Below, piece by piece: positions 1 to 8,495 of a stretch of 64,000 nucleotides of DNA. The notes below the pieces were generated by a model. That model saw only the letters and a list, made by a program, of their open reading frames with translations, was not told the origin of the DNA and did no database searches. The first letter of the stretch is position 1. Every line of letters starts with the position of its first letter. The translations under genes were made by a program, and so were the position numbers. Origin of the DNA: an uncultured Dokdonia sp. (GTDB taxonomy: Bacteria > Bacteroidota > Bacteroidia > Flavobacteriales > Flavobacteriaceae); contig NZ_CANMDS010000006.1 of assembly GCF_947496725.1 (NCBI RefSeq), positions 62,001-126,000 on the forward strand. Reading direction: 5' to 3'.

Positions 1-1271
1 TTCTCATTATTAATGGAGAAAATAACAACCACTACGTAGCAGATGTACAACACGTGCGCAGAAGGGAGACGGTGGCAATGACACCAGAAAACACACTTGT
101 AGCACTAGAGTCTCTCGTAAACACAACCGATTTTACCGCTAAAAAAAGTACCAAAGAAGCAGATAAAGTAAAGGTTTTAAGTACCATAAAAGAAATAACA
201 CAAGCAAACTCAAAAGCGCTTGTAGGTTCAAGTGGACTATCTATACAATATGCCATAATGATGGGTCTTGTGGCAGAAGCTCAAGAACAACACCCTGGTA
301 AAGCAATCAAGTTTGTAGTACCACCTAACTGTTATGGAGGAACAAATGACCAAGCTAGACGCGTAGCTGCCTGTCTTGATAATGTAGAGGTTGTAGACCT
401 ACCGGTAGATGGTGATAATGATATGGTACAAAGTGTAGACCGTGTACTTACTACACTCGCAGAACAAGACGCTATACCATATATCATTGCAGAGATCCCT
501 ACAAATCCAAGGGTAGAGGTGCCAGATCTTGTAAAACTTAAAGAAGTGTTGAGCACTCCTCGTAAAACTCCTGGTGGAGACACAGCAATAGATCCGGTAT
601 TTATTCTAGATCAAACGTTTTGCCCTAATGTACACTTCTTAGGTGATAATGATTATCTATCAACTGTGAGAGCAATCTCATACGCCAGCGGATCAAAATT
701 TCCGAGTGGCGGTAAAGTGACTGCTGGCTACTGTGTGGCAAACACGAAAGCAACTCCGCTCATCGCAAATATCGAGAAGCACTTAACCATATGCGATAAT
801 GAGGCTACAGCTTTGCAATATGAGTTACTTGCTCAACAACTGCCTTCTATGAACCAGCGCATTGCAGATGCTTATGTCAACACACGTAAGTTTGTAACTT
901 TTATAAGCGAAGTGCTGCCAGATGCAAAAATCAATTTTGTTTCAGAAGAGCTCGCTCAAGAAGGATTTACTCCATCTGTGTTTTCACTAGACTTACCTAC
1001 TAAGGGTGATACACCAGGCCAGCGTGAGACCTATAAAAGAGCGCTCAACCACAAACTTATAAACTTAATGATTACAGAAATCCCTAAGGAGAGCAAGTAC
1101 TGTGTAAGTTATGGGCAACTTAAGGGTGTGTACTGGACTATACCTGCAACCTCTACCCAAGGCACAACTAAGGAGGGTGATAAAGATTACATCGCTCGTG
1201 TGTCCCTCTCACCAAATATGGATTTAGAACGTCACAAAGAGATTTTTAAAGAATTTGTAAGTGAGATGTAA
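1..1271 (+). CDS. PLP-dependent Cys/Met-metabolism family enzyme (5' end outside window)
   Basis: The reading frame is open from the first complete codon at base 3 with no stop, so the gene starts left of the window; an internal GTG at 54 would give a 405-residue product but is probably not the true start. Counting from that GTG, the protein shows YGGT (94-97), an EIPTNP motif (147-152) and a Schiff-base-like lysine in SGSK (K215). These match the order of motifs in cystathionine gamma-synthase/lyase-type enzymes (fold type I, PLP). The substrate cannot be told from what is visible. A strong terminator follows, so it ends its operon. Family is fairly certain; exact reaction is not. Confidence 0.75.
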   Translation, partial: LIINGENNNHYVADVQHVRRRETVAMTPENTLVALESLVNTTDFTAKKSTKEADKVKVLSTIKEITQANSKALVGSSGLSIQYAIMMGLVAEAQEQHPGKAIKFVVPPNCYGGTNDQARRVAACLDNVEVVDLPVDGDNDMVQSVDRVLTTLAEQDAIPYIIAEIPTNPRVEVPDLVKLKEVLSTPRKTPGGDTAIDPVFILDQTFCPNVHFLGDNDYLSTVRAISYASGSKFPSGGKVTAGYCVANTKATPLIANIEKHLTICDNEATALQYELLAQQLPSMNQRIADAYVNTRKFVTFISEVLPDAKINFVSEELAQEGFTPSVFSLDLPTKGDTPGQRETYKRALNHKLINLMITEIPKESKYCVSYGQLKGVYWTIPATSTQGTTKEGDKDYIARVSLSPNMDLERHKEIFKEFVSEM

Positions 1272-1297
1272 CTAAAATTTGTTGCAAAGTTTAGAGG

Positions 1298-1335
1298 CGC
1301 TTGTAAAATCTATTGTAGATTTTACAAGCGTTTTT
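1298..1335 (+). terminator. Rho-independent terminator of the PLP enzyme gene
   Basis: A perfect 15-bp stem (1298-1312 with 1316-1330) with a TTG loop is followed by a run of five T. It lies 27 bases after the stop codon. Confidence 0.85.
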
Positions 1336-1370
1336 AAGTTATGAGCATTATAATTATCGGTCTTAGTACG

Positions 1371-1382
1371 CTTTCGCGAAAG
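1371..1382. repeat. Iterated palindrome, copy 1 (intergenic)
   Basis: Perfect CTTTCGCGAAAG core, extended to TACG...CGTG, between the PLP enzyme terminator and the DinB-like gene. Confidence 0.9.
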
Positions 1383-1439
1383 CGTGATACTACATTTAAA
1401 ATTTATGTAGAAACATTATCTTGTAATTAAAATAATGTA

Positions 1440-1916
1440 ATGACTACTTCTCAACATCTTGCAAAGCACCTCAGAGAGTTCATATCTGGACCTAACACGA
1501 CGGGTTCTCATCTTAAAGAACATCTAGACGACATAACACTAGATGAGGCAAATAAAGCGCTCTATGGACTTAATACCATTGCAAAGCTTGTCTATCACAT
1601 TAACTATTATATTGAGGCTGTAAGTGGTGTTCTGGATGGAAAGCCACTCACTGCAAAAGATATATATAGCTACGATGCACCTATATTAAAAACTCAAGAG
1701 GCTTGGAAACTTAGACTCGATACATTGTATACAAATCTAGATAGATGTGCATCTCAAGCATCTAGGCTTACAGACCAAGAGCTAAAGAGTAATTTTGTAT
1801 TAGAAAAGTACGGTACTTATGAGCGTAATCTAATGGGACTGCTGGAGCACTCGCATTATCATTTTGGGCAAATTGTAGTTCTCAAAAAAATAATTAGACA
1901 ACAGCCTGTACAGTAA
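1440..1916 (+). CDS. DinB-like / DUF1572-type four-helix protein
   Basis: 158 residues, predicted all-helical and soluble. Histidines sit where DinB-fold proteins bind a divalent metal: YHINYY near residue 53 and a C-terminal HSHYHFGQ near residue 137. DinB-superfamily members are often thiol-dependent transferases or of unknown role; no substrate can be assigned here. The ATG at 1440 follows an AT-rich leader with no clear Shine-Dalgarno, as is usual in Bacteroidota. It is a single-gene unit closed by a terminator shared with the convergent accC. Confidence 0.7.
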   Translation: MTTSQHLAKHLREFISGPNTTGSHLKEHLDDITLDEANKALYGLNTIAKLVYHINYYIEAVSGVLDGKPLTAKDIYSYDAPILKTQEAWKLRLDTLYTNLDRCASQASRLTDQELKSNFVLEKYGTYERNLMGLLEHSHYHFGQIVVLKKIIRQQPVQ

Positions 1917-1931
1917 GATTTACCTTAAAAT

Positions 1932-1965
1932 AAAAAACTCCCGATATTGCTATCGGGAGTTTTTA
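1932..1965. terminator. Bidirectional terminator between DinB-like gene and accC
   Basis: Stem 1933-1946 pairs with 1951-1964 around a TTGC loop, with A and T tracts on opposite sides. It serves both convergent genes. Confidence 0.85.
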
Positions 1966-1970
1966 GTTAT

Positions 1971-3320
1971 TTAGTCTTCTAGAGGCTTCATCTCGAAGTC
2001 TTCCATAAACTTAGTGGTGTAGTCACCAGCTATATAGTCTGGGTGATCCATAAGTTGCCTGTGGAAAGGTATCGTTGTATTAATACCTTCTATTACAAAC
2101 TCATCAAGAGCACGTTTCATCTTGTTAATCGCCTCTTCTCTAGTCTGTGCTGTCGTAATTAACTTAGCAATCATAGAGTCATAGTTAGGCGGTATCATAT
2201 ACCCACTGTATACGTGTGTATCTATACGTACTCCGTGACCTCCTGGTGCGTGTAAATTTGTAATACGTCCTGGTGATGGTCTAAAGTCGTTAAAAGGATC
2301 CTCAGCATTTATACGACACTCTATAGAGTGTAGTTGTGGGTAGTAGTTTTTACCAGATACTGGTACGCCTGCTGCCACAAGTATTTGCTCACGTATAAGG
2401 TCATAGTCCACTACCTGCTCTGTAATAGGGTGCTCTACTTGTATACGTGTATTCATCTCCATAAAGTAGAAGTTGCGGTGCTTGTCTACTAGAAACTCAA
2501 CCGTTCCTGCTCCTTCATATTTGATAAACTCTGCTGCTTTTACTGCGGCATCTCCCATACGCTCACGTAACTCATCTGTCATAAATGGCGATGGTGTCTC
2601 TTCGGTAAGTTTTTGGTGACGTCTTTGTACAGAACAATCTCTTTCAGACAGGTGACAGGCTTTACCTGTGCTATCTCCTACAATTTGGATTTCGATATGG
2701 CGCGGCTCTTCTATGAGCTTTTCCATATACATACCGTCGTTTCCAAAGGCAGCAGCACTTTCTTGACGTGCACCTTCCCAAGCTTTAAGTAGGTCTTCTT
2801 CTTTCCATACGGCACGCATACCTTTACCTCCACCACCAGCGGTAGCTTTAAGCATTACAGGGTAACCCGTCTCTATGGCAAGTTTTTGACACTCTTCAAA
2901 ATCTTTTATGATACCGTCAGATCCTGGTACACAAGGTACGCCTGCAGCTTTCATAGTTTCTTTTGCAGTAGCTTTATCTCCCATTTTTGAAATCATCTCT
3001 GCAGATGCTCCAATAAATTTTATGTCGTGCTCCTCACATATTTTTGAAAACTTTGCGTTTTCAGAAAGGAATCCATATCCCGGGTGTATGGCGTCTGCAT
3101 TTGTAATCTCTGCTGCTGCAATAACGTTAGACATCTTAAGGTAAGACTCGTTACTTGCTGCTGGGCCTATACATACTGCCTCGTCTGCAAATTTTACGTG
3201 AAGACTCTCACGGTCTGCTGTAGAGTATACAGCTACCGTTTTAATCCCCATCTCTTTACACGTACGTATTACCCTAAGGGCAATCTCACCACGGTTTGCT
3301 ATAAGTATCTTCTTAAACAT
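1971..3320 (-). CDS. accC: Acetyl-CoA carboxylase, biotin carboxylase subunit
   Basis: 449 residues, the normal AccC length. It carboxylates biotin on AccB with ATP and bicarbonate, the first half-reaction of malonyl-CoA synthesis. Visible signs are the N-terminal [13 protein letters not shown], the ATP-grasp glycine loop [12 protein letters not shown] (near residue 160) and the catalytic [11 protein letters not shown] segment (near 290). It is the last gene of the reverse-strand fabH-accB-accC run; 106 bases separate it from accB, and that gap carries a palindrome copy. Together with AccB and a carboxyltransferase encoded elsewhere it would form the heteromeric cytosolic enzyme. Confidence 0.97.
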   Translation of the reverse strand: MFKKILIANRGEIALRVIRTCKEMGIKTVAVYSTADRESLHVKFADEAVCIGPAASNESYLKMSNVIAAAEITNADAIHPGYGFLSENAKFSKICEEHDIKFIGASAEMISKMGDKATAKETMKAAGVPCVPGSDGIIKDFEECQKLAIETGYPVMLKATAGGGGKGMRAVWKEEDLLKAWEGARQESAAAFGNDGMYMEKLIEEPRHIEIQIVGDSTGKACHLSERDCSVQRRHQKLTEETPSPFMTDELRERMGDAAVKAAEFIKYEGAGTVEFLVDKHRNFYFMEMNTRIQVEHPITEQVVDYDLIREQILVAAGVPVSGKNYYPQLHSIECRINAEDPFNDFRPSPGRITNLHAPGGHGVRIDTHVYSGYMIPPNYDSMIAKLITTAQTREEAINKMKRALDEFVIEGINTTIPFHRQLMDHPDYIAGDYTTKFMEDFEMKPLED

Positions 3321-3368
3321 ACTGTTTATTTTTTATTGTGATTACTGCGTGTTGTTGTTTAGGTCTCG

Positions 3369-3380
3369 CTTTCGCGAAAG
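3369..3380. repeat. Iterated palindrome, copy 2 (accB-accC spacer)
   Basis: Perfect core within CGCTTTCGCGAAAGCG, in the untranslated spacer of an otherwise compact operon. It therefore may be transcribed and form a hairpin in the mRNA. Confidence 0.9.
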
Positions 3381-3426
3381 CGTAAAAAACCACAGTCTCC
3401 TCAATGATTAAAATACCCGCAAGGGA

Positions 3427-3915
3427 TTATGATGGATCTACCAAGAATAATGGCTGATCAAACTCTACTGGAGAAGAATCGTCTACAAGAATCTTTACGA
3501 TTGTACCTGATACTTCACTTTCGATCTCGTTAAAAAGTTTCATCGCTTCAATAACACAAAGCACGTCACCTTCACCTATCGTTTTTCCTACTTCTACAAA
3601 CATAGGCTTATCTGGAGCCGGTTTTCTATAGAAGGTTCCGATTATAGGAGACTTAATAGTTATGTATTTTGAATTATCTTCTGCTGGGGCCGCTGGTGCT
3701 GCAGGTGCTGCTACCTCTGCAACTGGTGCTGGAGCCGCTGGTGCTGCAGGAGCCATTTGCATTGCTGGCATTTGCTGTAAGAAAGTAGTTGGTGCTTTCT
3801 CATCGTCTGCACCAGTTCTGATAGTGATTTTTACATCATCCATCTCAAGTTTTACTTCGCTAGCGCCTGACTTTGCAACAAATTTAATCAGATTTTGAAT
3901 TTCTTTTAAATCCAT
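3427..3915 (-). CDS. accB: Biotin carboxyl carrier protein of acetyl-CoA carboxylase
   Basis: 162 residues. An N-terminal helical part is followed by a long Ala/Pro-rich flexible linker (about residues 50-78) and a C-terminal biotinyl domain with the EAMK motif (123-126), K126 being the biotin attachment site. It shuttles carboxybiotin between AccC and the carboxyltransferase. It sits between fabH (27-base gap) and accC on the same strand, the usual arrangement for committed fatty-acid synthesis genes. Confidence 0.96.
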   Translation of the reverse strand: MDLKEIQNLIKFVAKSGASEVKLEMDDVKITIRTGADDEKAPTTFLQQMPAMQMAPAAPAAPAPVAEVAAPAAPAAPAEDNSKYITIKSPIIGTFYRKPAPDKPMFVEVGKTIGEGDVLCVIEAMKLFNEIESEVSGTIVKILVDDSSPVEFDQPLFLVDPS

Positions 3916-3942
3916 AAGTGTTTGAATTTAGTCTGTTTAGGT

Positions 3943-4941
3943 TTAATTAGAGTTATATGCCCATTTGAGGTAGATCGAACCCCAAGTGAATCCACCACCA
4001 AAAGCGGCAAATATGATATTATCTCCTTTTTTTAGTTTATTCTCATAGTCGCTCATCAACAGTGGTAAAGTGGCTGATGTGGTGTTACCATATTTATGGA
4101 TATTAATGAGGACTTTATCCTCATCTAGCTCCATCCTTTTGGCAGTAGCGTCTATAATTCGTTTGTTAGCTTGATGTGCGATTAAAAAGTTAACGTCGTC
4201 ACCACTAAGGTTATTACGCTTCATAATTTTATCACTTACATCTGCCATATTTGAAACAGCGAATTTAAATACGGTTTTTCCATCTTGAAAAACTGTGTGC
4301 TGTTTGTTATCTAAAGTTTCTTGTGAAGTGGGTAGTATACTCCCTCCTGCATCTATCTTGAGGTACTCACGCCCTACACCATCAGATCTAAGGTACTCAT
4401 CTTGTAGTCCCATCCCTTCTTCATTAGGCTCAAATAGTACTGCACCACCACCATCTCCAAAGATGATACACGTGGCTCTATCTGTATAGTCTATAATAGA
4501 TGACATTTTATCTGCGCCTATAAGCAGTACTTTTTTATACCTACCAGACTCAATATAACTAGCTGCTGTAGACATCCCGTAAAGGAAGCTAGAGCAAGCA
4601 GCTGTGAGATCAAATGCAAATGCATTAGTCGCACCTATTTGAGAGGCTGTATATACTGCGGTTGAGGCTACTGGCATATCTGGTGTAGCAGTTGCTACGA
4701 TTACCATATCTAACTCTTTGGGATCGAGTTGCTTTTTTTCAAGAAGATCTTGTGCTGCTTTGATGGCAAGAAACGAGGTTCCTTTGCCTTCTTCTTTAAG
4801 AATTCTACGTTCTTTAATACCCGTGCGAGTGGTAATCCACTCATCATTGGTATCAACCATAGTTGCTAAAATATCGTTAGTCAACACATAGTCTGGAACA
4901 TAAGCTCCTACAGCTGTAATTGCCGCTGAGATTTTACTCAT
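3943..4941 (-). CDS. fabH: 3-oxoacyl-ACP synthase III
   Basis: 332 residues. It condenses acetyl-CoA with malonyl-ACP to start fatty-acid chains. The catalytic triad is visible: Cys in TAACSSFL (C116), His in IAHQANKR and Asn in YGNTTSAT. The C-terminal GGGFTWGS segment is typical of KAS III. It stands upstream of accB and accC and downstream of rpmF, from which it is separated by a hairpin terminator, so partial read-through or a weak promoter in 4942-5053 would drive it. Bacteroidota often carry more than one FabH, so paralogs elsewhere are likely. Confidence 0.96.
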   Translation of the reverse strand: MSKISAAITAVGAYVPDYVLTNDILATMVDTNDEWITTRTGIKERRILKEEGKGTSFLAIKAAQDLLEKKQLDPKELDMVIVATATPDMPVASTAVYTASQIGATNAFAFDLTAACSSFLYGMSTAASYIESGRYKKVLLIGADKMSSIIDYTDRATCIIFGDGGGAVLFEPNEEGMGLQDEYLRSDGVGREYLKIDAGGSILPTSQETLDNKQHTVFQDGKTVFKFAVSNMADVSDKIMKRNNLSGDDVNFLIAHQANKRIIDATAKRMELDEDKVLINIHKYGNTTSATLPLLMSDYENKLKKGDNIIFAAFGGGFTWGSIYLKWAYNSN

Positions 4942-5053
4942 TTGTTTCAGTTAGATTTTTCGTCTTTATTCAGTTAAGAACAAAACGATGAGAAAAATAC
5001 TAAAAATTGATCAAAAATGGCCTACAATTAACTTTTTTTGACAATCCTACGCA

Positions 5054-5081
5054 TAAAAAAAACTCTCACAATGTGAGAGTT
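5054..5081 (-). terminator. Terminator/attenuator after rpmF
   Basis: Inverted repeat AACTCTCA/TGAGAGTT with, on the reverse strand, a following tract of eight T. It lies between rpmF and fabH and would lower fabH-accBC transcription relative to the ribosomal protein gene. Confidence 0.8.
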
Positions 5082-5102
5082 CTATGTCTAGAAAATAGAA
5101 GC

Positions 5103-5300
5103 TTATGCCTCTATCTCTTCAGTCTTATCAATAACTACTTGACCTCTATAGTATAATTTACCTTCAAACCAGTGTGCTCTGTGGTAAAGGTGCGCTTCTC
5201 CTGTTGTAGGATCTACAGCTATTTGAGGTATAGCAGCTTTGTAATGCGTTCTTCTTTTATCTCTTCTTGTTTTTGAGATTTTTCTTTTAGGATGTGCCAT
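5103..5300 (-). CDS. rpmF: Ribosomal protein bL32
   Basis: 65 residues starting [17 protein letters not shown], the standard bL32 N terminus, with the usual Tyr/His-rich middle. It is a component of the large ribosomal subunit. It follows the YceD/DUF177 gene by nine bases, the conserved yceD-rpmF pairing seen across bacteria, and precedes fabH. No CxxC pairs are present, so this is a zinc-free form. Confidence 0.97.
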   Translation of the reverse strand: MAHPKRKISKTRRDKRRTHYKAAIPQIAVDPTTGEAHLYHRAHWFEGKLYYRGQVVIDKTEEIEA

Positions 5301-5309
5301 TACGTACTC

Positions 5310-5849
5310 TTATTTATCTGTTAATAGTTTTTTTAACGAATCCCATCTAGGATCTGTCTCTTCTTTCTCTTCTTTTGCTCTTTGGTCTGGAATACTTAAT
5401 TCTTCCAGCTTTTCTAAAATATCTGACTTTAATGTCCCATCTGCTATACCAGGGTGAACCCTTTTATTAGGCATAGACAACACTATGAGTTCATAAATAT
5501 ATTGAGCAACATTTACTTCATACTCTCCAAATGGGAGAATGAGAACATCTTCAATATCATCATTAAACTCTTGACCAAACTTAACTACAAGCTCATAGCT
5601 CCCACTTATAGGTTGATCATAAGGCTCATTTGTCACATCACAATTTACATTGATTGTTCCTGAGATATTAAAATCAAACTCCATAAAGGTAGACTTCTTT
5701 GTTAAGAGAAGTGTAGCCTCAACGCTTGCATCGTTAAAGTCATCATATTCAAAAAGATCAAAGAACGATTTTGTAATCGTGTACTCAAACGTATGCTCTC
5801 CTTCTTTTAAACCTACGTACTGTATAGTGTATAGTTTTAATTCTTTCAT
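5310..5849 (-). CDS. YceD/DUF177 family protein (large-subunit rRNA accumulation)
   Basis: About 179 residues, acidic, cytosolic, with the DUF177 core and a charged C-terminal tail. Homologs (E. coli YceD, plant DUF177A) are linked to 23S rRNA accumulation, which fits the pairing with rpmF. An in-frame ATG exists at 5882, but the promoter -7 box TATCTTTG lies at 5872-5879 and would place transcription start near 5865, inside that extension. The ATG at 5849 (MKELKLYTIQ) is therefore the better start. First gene of the rpmF-fabH-accBC operon. Confidence 0.88.
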   Translation of the reverse strand: MKELKLYTIQYVGLKEGEHTFEYTITKSFFDLFEYDDFNDASVEATLLLTKKSTFMEFDFNISGTINVNCDVTNEPYDQPISGSYELVVKFGQEFNDDIEDVLILPFGEYEVNVAQYIYELIVLSMPNKRVHPGIADGTLKSDILEKLEELSIPDQRAKEEKEETDPRWDSLKKLLTDK

Positions 5850-5871
5850 CACATCATCCGTTTGGAGCGTG

Positions 5872-5899
5872 CAAAGATACATAATTTTTTAAATCACAA
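5872..5899 (-). promoter_or_regulatory. Bacteroidota-type promoter for DUF177-rpmF-fabH-accBC
   Basis: On the reverse strand, TTG (5897-5899) is followed by exactly 17 bases and TATCTTTG (5872-5879), matching TTG-N17/19-TAnnTTTG. Predicted leader to the 5849 start is about 16 bases. Confidence 0.8.
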
Positions 5900-5965
5900 T
5901 AGGTAAGAATAAAAAAAATTAATCTAACAGCTATATGATTAATGCATTGCACAACTATATTATAC

Positions 5966-7048
5966 TTACTTTCTTGCTGGGCCTCTACCTGCACGCTCTC
6001 TTCCAGCGCGTTTTGGCGACACCTTAAGCACATCTTTTGTTATTTCTTGGTATTCTTTTCTTTTATTATAAATATTAATAGCCGCATACACTGCTTCTCT
6101 AAAAGAACCAGGATCTGCCTCACCCTTACCAGCTATCTCGTAAGCCGTACCGTGATCTGGAGATGTTCTCACCTTATCTAGCCCAGCTGTATAATTTACA
6201 CCCTTACCAAAAGACAAGGTCTTAAATGGTATCAAACCTTGATCGTGATATGCAGCGAGAATAGCATCAAAATTTTTATAGTTACCAGAACCAAAAAAAC
6301 TATCTGCCGCATAAGGACCATACACAAGCTGTCCTCCAGCTCTCATTTTTTCTAAGGTAGGGATTAACACTTTATCATCATCATCACCTATCACTCCATT
6401 ATCTCCCACGTGAGGGTTAATACCCAGCAGTGCTATTTTAGGCCTATCTACTCCAAAATCTTGCTGCAAGCATTTATAGAGTGTATTCACCTTCTTTTTT
6501 ATTACATCTGGTGTGATATTACTTGCCACATCTTTTACAGCTACGTGATCAGTAAGAAGGCCCACTTTTAAAGTATCTGTTACCATAAGCATCATAGCAT
6601 CACCCGTAAGCTCTTGAGCAAGATAATCTGTATGACCAGGAAAAGCAAAATCCTCTTTCTGGATATTTGCTTTGTTTATAGGTGCCGTCACCAGCACATC
6701 TATATCACCATCCTTAAGTGCCTTTGTAGCTGTTGTAAATGACTTGAGCGCATAATCACCCGCAATATCTGTAGCCTCTCCCCAAGATATATCTACTTGT
6801 TCCTTCCACAAGTTAAACACATTAATCTTGTTATCTAGCGCTTTCGCGAAAGCGTCTATCCCATAAAACTCTGCTTGAAGCCCCAGTTCTTTCTTTATAT
6901 ATGAAAGTGTCTTTGCCGAAGCAAAAATTACAGGCGTACAAAAATCTAACATCATTGCCTCAGAAAACGTCTTGATCACAATCTCTGCGCCTATACCATT
7001 TAAATCTCCTATAGAAATCCCTACACGTACTTTTTGCTGTTTATTCAT
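5966..7048 (-). CDS. pdxA: 4-hydroxythreonine-4-phosphate dehydrogenase
   Basis: 360 residues from the ATG at 7048 (MNKQQKVRVGIS). It oxidises 4-phosphohydroxy-L-threonine in the DXP-dependent pyridoxal phosphate route. Family signs include GISIGDLNGIGAE at the N terminus, TAPINK, GHTDYLA and the metal-binding AAYHDQGLIPFK region. An in-frame extension upstream to 7105 crosses a -7 box at 7082-7089 and is unlikely to be translated. The C-terminal tail is Arg/Gly-rich. A palindrome copy at 6841-6852 encodes AFAKA in the N-terminal third. Divergent from ribE. Confidence 0.95.
   Translation of the reverse strand: MNKQQKVRVGISIGDLNGIGAEIVIKTFSEAMMLDFCTPVIFASAKTLSYIKKELGLQAEFYGIDAFAKALDNKINVFNLWKEQVDISWGEATDIAGDYALKSFTTATKALKDGDIDVLVTAPINKANIQKEDFAFPGHTDYLAQELTGDAMMLMVTDTLKVGLLTDHVAVKDVASNITPDVIKKKVNTLYKCLQQDFGVDRPKIALLGINPHVGDNGVIGDDDDKVLIPTLEKMRAGGQLVYGPYAADSFFGSGNYKNFDAILAAYHDQGLIPFKTLSFGKGVNYTAGLDKVRTSPDHGTAYEIAGKGEADPGSFREAVYAAINIYNKRKEYQEITKDVLKVSPKRAGRERAGRGPARK
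6841..6852. repeat. Iterated palindrome, copy 3 (inside pdxA)
   Basis: Perfect core; read on the reverse strand it gives AFAKA in a segment between predicted secondary-structure elements of PdxA. Confidence 0.9.
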
Positions 7049-7076
7049 TTGATGCCTTTCGGGTTTTGTATTTTTG
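7049..7076 (+). promoter_or_regulatory. ribE: Promoter for ribE
   Basis: TTG (7049-7051), 17-base spacer, TATTTTTG (7069-7076). The predicted leader to the ATG at 7108 is about 25 bases. The -33 element abuts the pdxA start codon on the other strand. Confidence 0.75.
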
Positions 7077-7081
7077 TAACA

Positions 7082-7089
7082 CAAAAGTA
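7082..7089 (-). promoter_or_regulatory. pdxA: -7 element of the pdxA promoter
   Basis: TACTTTTG on the reverse strand. No good TTG stands 17-19 bases upstream, so only the -7 half is recognised. It supports the pdxA start at 7048. Confidence 0.5.
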
Positions 7090-7107
7090 ACCAAATAAAA
7101 ACCATTT

Positions 7108-7695
7108 ATGTTTACAGGTATTATTGAAGATCTAGCCTCTATTGAATCAATCACTAAGGATCAAGAAAATATACACTACAAAGTAAAAAGTGCAATCACA
7201 AATGAGCTCAAAATAGACCAAAGTGTAGCACATAACGGCGTATGTCTTACAGTAGTAAGTATAGATGGAGACACTTATACGGTTACAGCCATACAAGAAA
7301 CGCTAGATAAAACAAACCTCAACGATCTCGCTGTAAACGATATTGTAAACCTAGAGCGCGCGATGAAACTAGGCGCAAGACTAGACGGTCATATTGTACA
7401 AGGTCACATAGACCAAGTAGGAACCTGTATAGCTATAAGTGAAGAAGATGGAAGCTGGAGATTCACCTTTGACTACGACACCTCACTAGGAAATGTCACG
7501 ATAGAAAAAGGATCTATTACTATAAATGGCACTAGCCTCACTGTTGTAGACTCAAAAGAAGGAGCTTTTAGCGTAGCTATAATTCCTTACACTTATGAAC
7601 ACACAGGCTTTAAAAACTTTAAAGTAGGTACTCGTGTAAACCTTGAGTTTGATGTTATAGGCAAGTATGTAAAAAGACTTACTGAGGGTTACTAG
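7108..7695 (+). CDS. ribE: Riboflavin synthase, alpha subunit
   Basis: 195 residues, starting MFTGIIEDLASI, the signature N terminus of the family. It dismutates two lumazine molecules to riboflavin. Two homologous lumazine-binding barrels are visible; the second begins near GARLDGHIVQGHIDQ (residues 91-105). The length is normal. The gene is divergent from pdxA with an intervening double promoter, and its last 17 bases overlap the 3' end of the convergent small protein gene. Confidence 0.96.
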   Translation: MFTGIIEDLASIESITKDQENIHYKVKSAITNELKIDQSVAHNGVCLTVVSIDGDTYTVTAIQETLDKTNLNDLAVNDIVNLERAMKLGARLDGHIVQGHIDQVGTCIAISEEDGSWRFTFDYDTSLGNVTIEKGSITINGTSLTVVDSKEGAFSVAIIPYTYEHTGFKNFKVGTRVNLEFDVIGKYVKRLTEGY

Positions 7696-7903
7696 CCTTT
7701 TTCATTTTAATTTTATACATATAATACGCACCTAGTAGTAGACCTCCTATAAGTAATAACGGGAGGTGATCATCTATGGGCGCAATAAGCCCAGGTAGAG
7801 GGGTTCTACCTGGCGGAGGCGGTGCTTCTTTACCAGCAAACGCACTTATCCCCATAAATAAAAAGGGGGCTGTTGTAATGAAATTTCTGAGTTTGGGGCT
7901 CAT
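7679..7903 (-). CDS. Small secreted protein with PID-CTERM-like sorting signal
   Basis: 74 residues: a signal peptide (about 1-23, cleavage near SAFAG), a Pro-rich stretch, then PIDDHLPLLL leading into a hydrophobic segment rich in Gly and Leu and a basic tail (KIKMKK). Motif, membrane segment and basic tail in that order match the tripartite C-terminal signals handled by exosortase-like enzymes; the PID motif resembles the short PID-CTERM proteins of Flavobacteriia. Almost nothing remains between signal peptide and sorting signal. Function unknown. No exosortase gene is in view. Confidence 0.65.
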   Translation of the reverse strand: MSPKLRNFITTAPFLFMGISAFAGKEAPPPPGRTPLPGLIAPIDDHLPLLLIGGLLLGAYYMYKIKMKKASNPQ

Positions 7904-8293
7904 AGTAATTCAATATAAAATATTTTAAACTAGTTAAATTAATACTAATTTAATGAGGGTTAAGTAGGTTGTAATTGTGTATTACATCGACAATAATACG
8001 TATTTTATCGATAAAATTGATCTTTGAATAAAAAAAATTAAGGTTTCTTGAGAGTTTCAATCTCAAAACAAACGAGGCATTTTCTAGATTTTAACAAAAT
8101 TTATTTTATAATTACCTGAAAATTAAGTAAATAGAAATGTAATTCTAACAAGTTGGAGCAAACTCTCACCTTAATAAAATTTCAAAAAAATTTTAGATTT
8201 TGTGTTGTTCGTCGGAGATAAATATCCTTTAATCCGAATAAAATACCGAAAAACACGTTTTACAGAGATTAGAACATCTCTCATTATAAAGCA
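7904..8293. other. AT-rich gene-free stretch
   Basis: About 390 bases between the PID-CTERM-like gene and the tRNA terminator. I see no ORF with coding character, no palindrome copy and no convincing promoter; it probably carries the upstream control of the small protein gene. Confidence 0.5.
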
Positions 8294-8328
8294 TAAAAAA
8301 ACCTCGCAAACAGATGTTTGCGAGGTTT
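8294..8328 (-). terminator. Terminator of the CAU tRNA
   Basis: Perfect 14-bp stem (8299-8312 with 8315-8328) around GA, with a T tract on the reverse strand. It starts seven bases past the tRNA 3' end. Confidence 0.85.
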
Positions 8329-8334
8329 AATACG

Positions 8335-8408
8335 TGGTCCCACTTGGGCTCGAACCAAGGACCCTCTGATTATGAGTCAGATGCTCTAACCAACTGAGCT
8401 ATGGGACC
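8335..8408 (-). tRNA. tRNA with CAU anticodon (probably Ile2, else elongator Met)
   Basis: A complete 74-nt cloverleaf on the reverse strand with a fully paired 7-bp acceptor stem, the TAGCTCAGTTGG D-arm, anticodon CAU at 8372-8374 in the loop CTCATAA, and GGTTCGAGCCC in the T-arm. CCA is not encoded. The acceptor pairs C4-G69 and C5-G68 match determinants by which TilS recognises tRNA-Ile2 in E. coli, so lysidine modification to read AUA is plausible. Elongator Met cannot be excluded by eye. Confidence 0.85.
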
Positions 8409-8495
8409 GTTGTTTTCTATGTTTTCTAATCTAATAGAAGTTGAAAACGGGTGCAAATTTATAATAAATCTTCACCCTAACAAAGCTTTTCTTTG

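Noticed and set aside
1340-1429. 29-codon ORF starting MSIIIIGLS
   Set aside because: It lies between a terminator and the next gene and runs through a palindrome copy; nothing supports translation.
5850-5882. Upstream start for the DUF177 gene
   Set aside because: It would place the start codon before the predicted transcription start.
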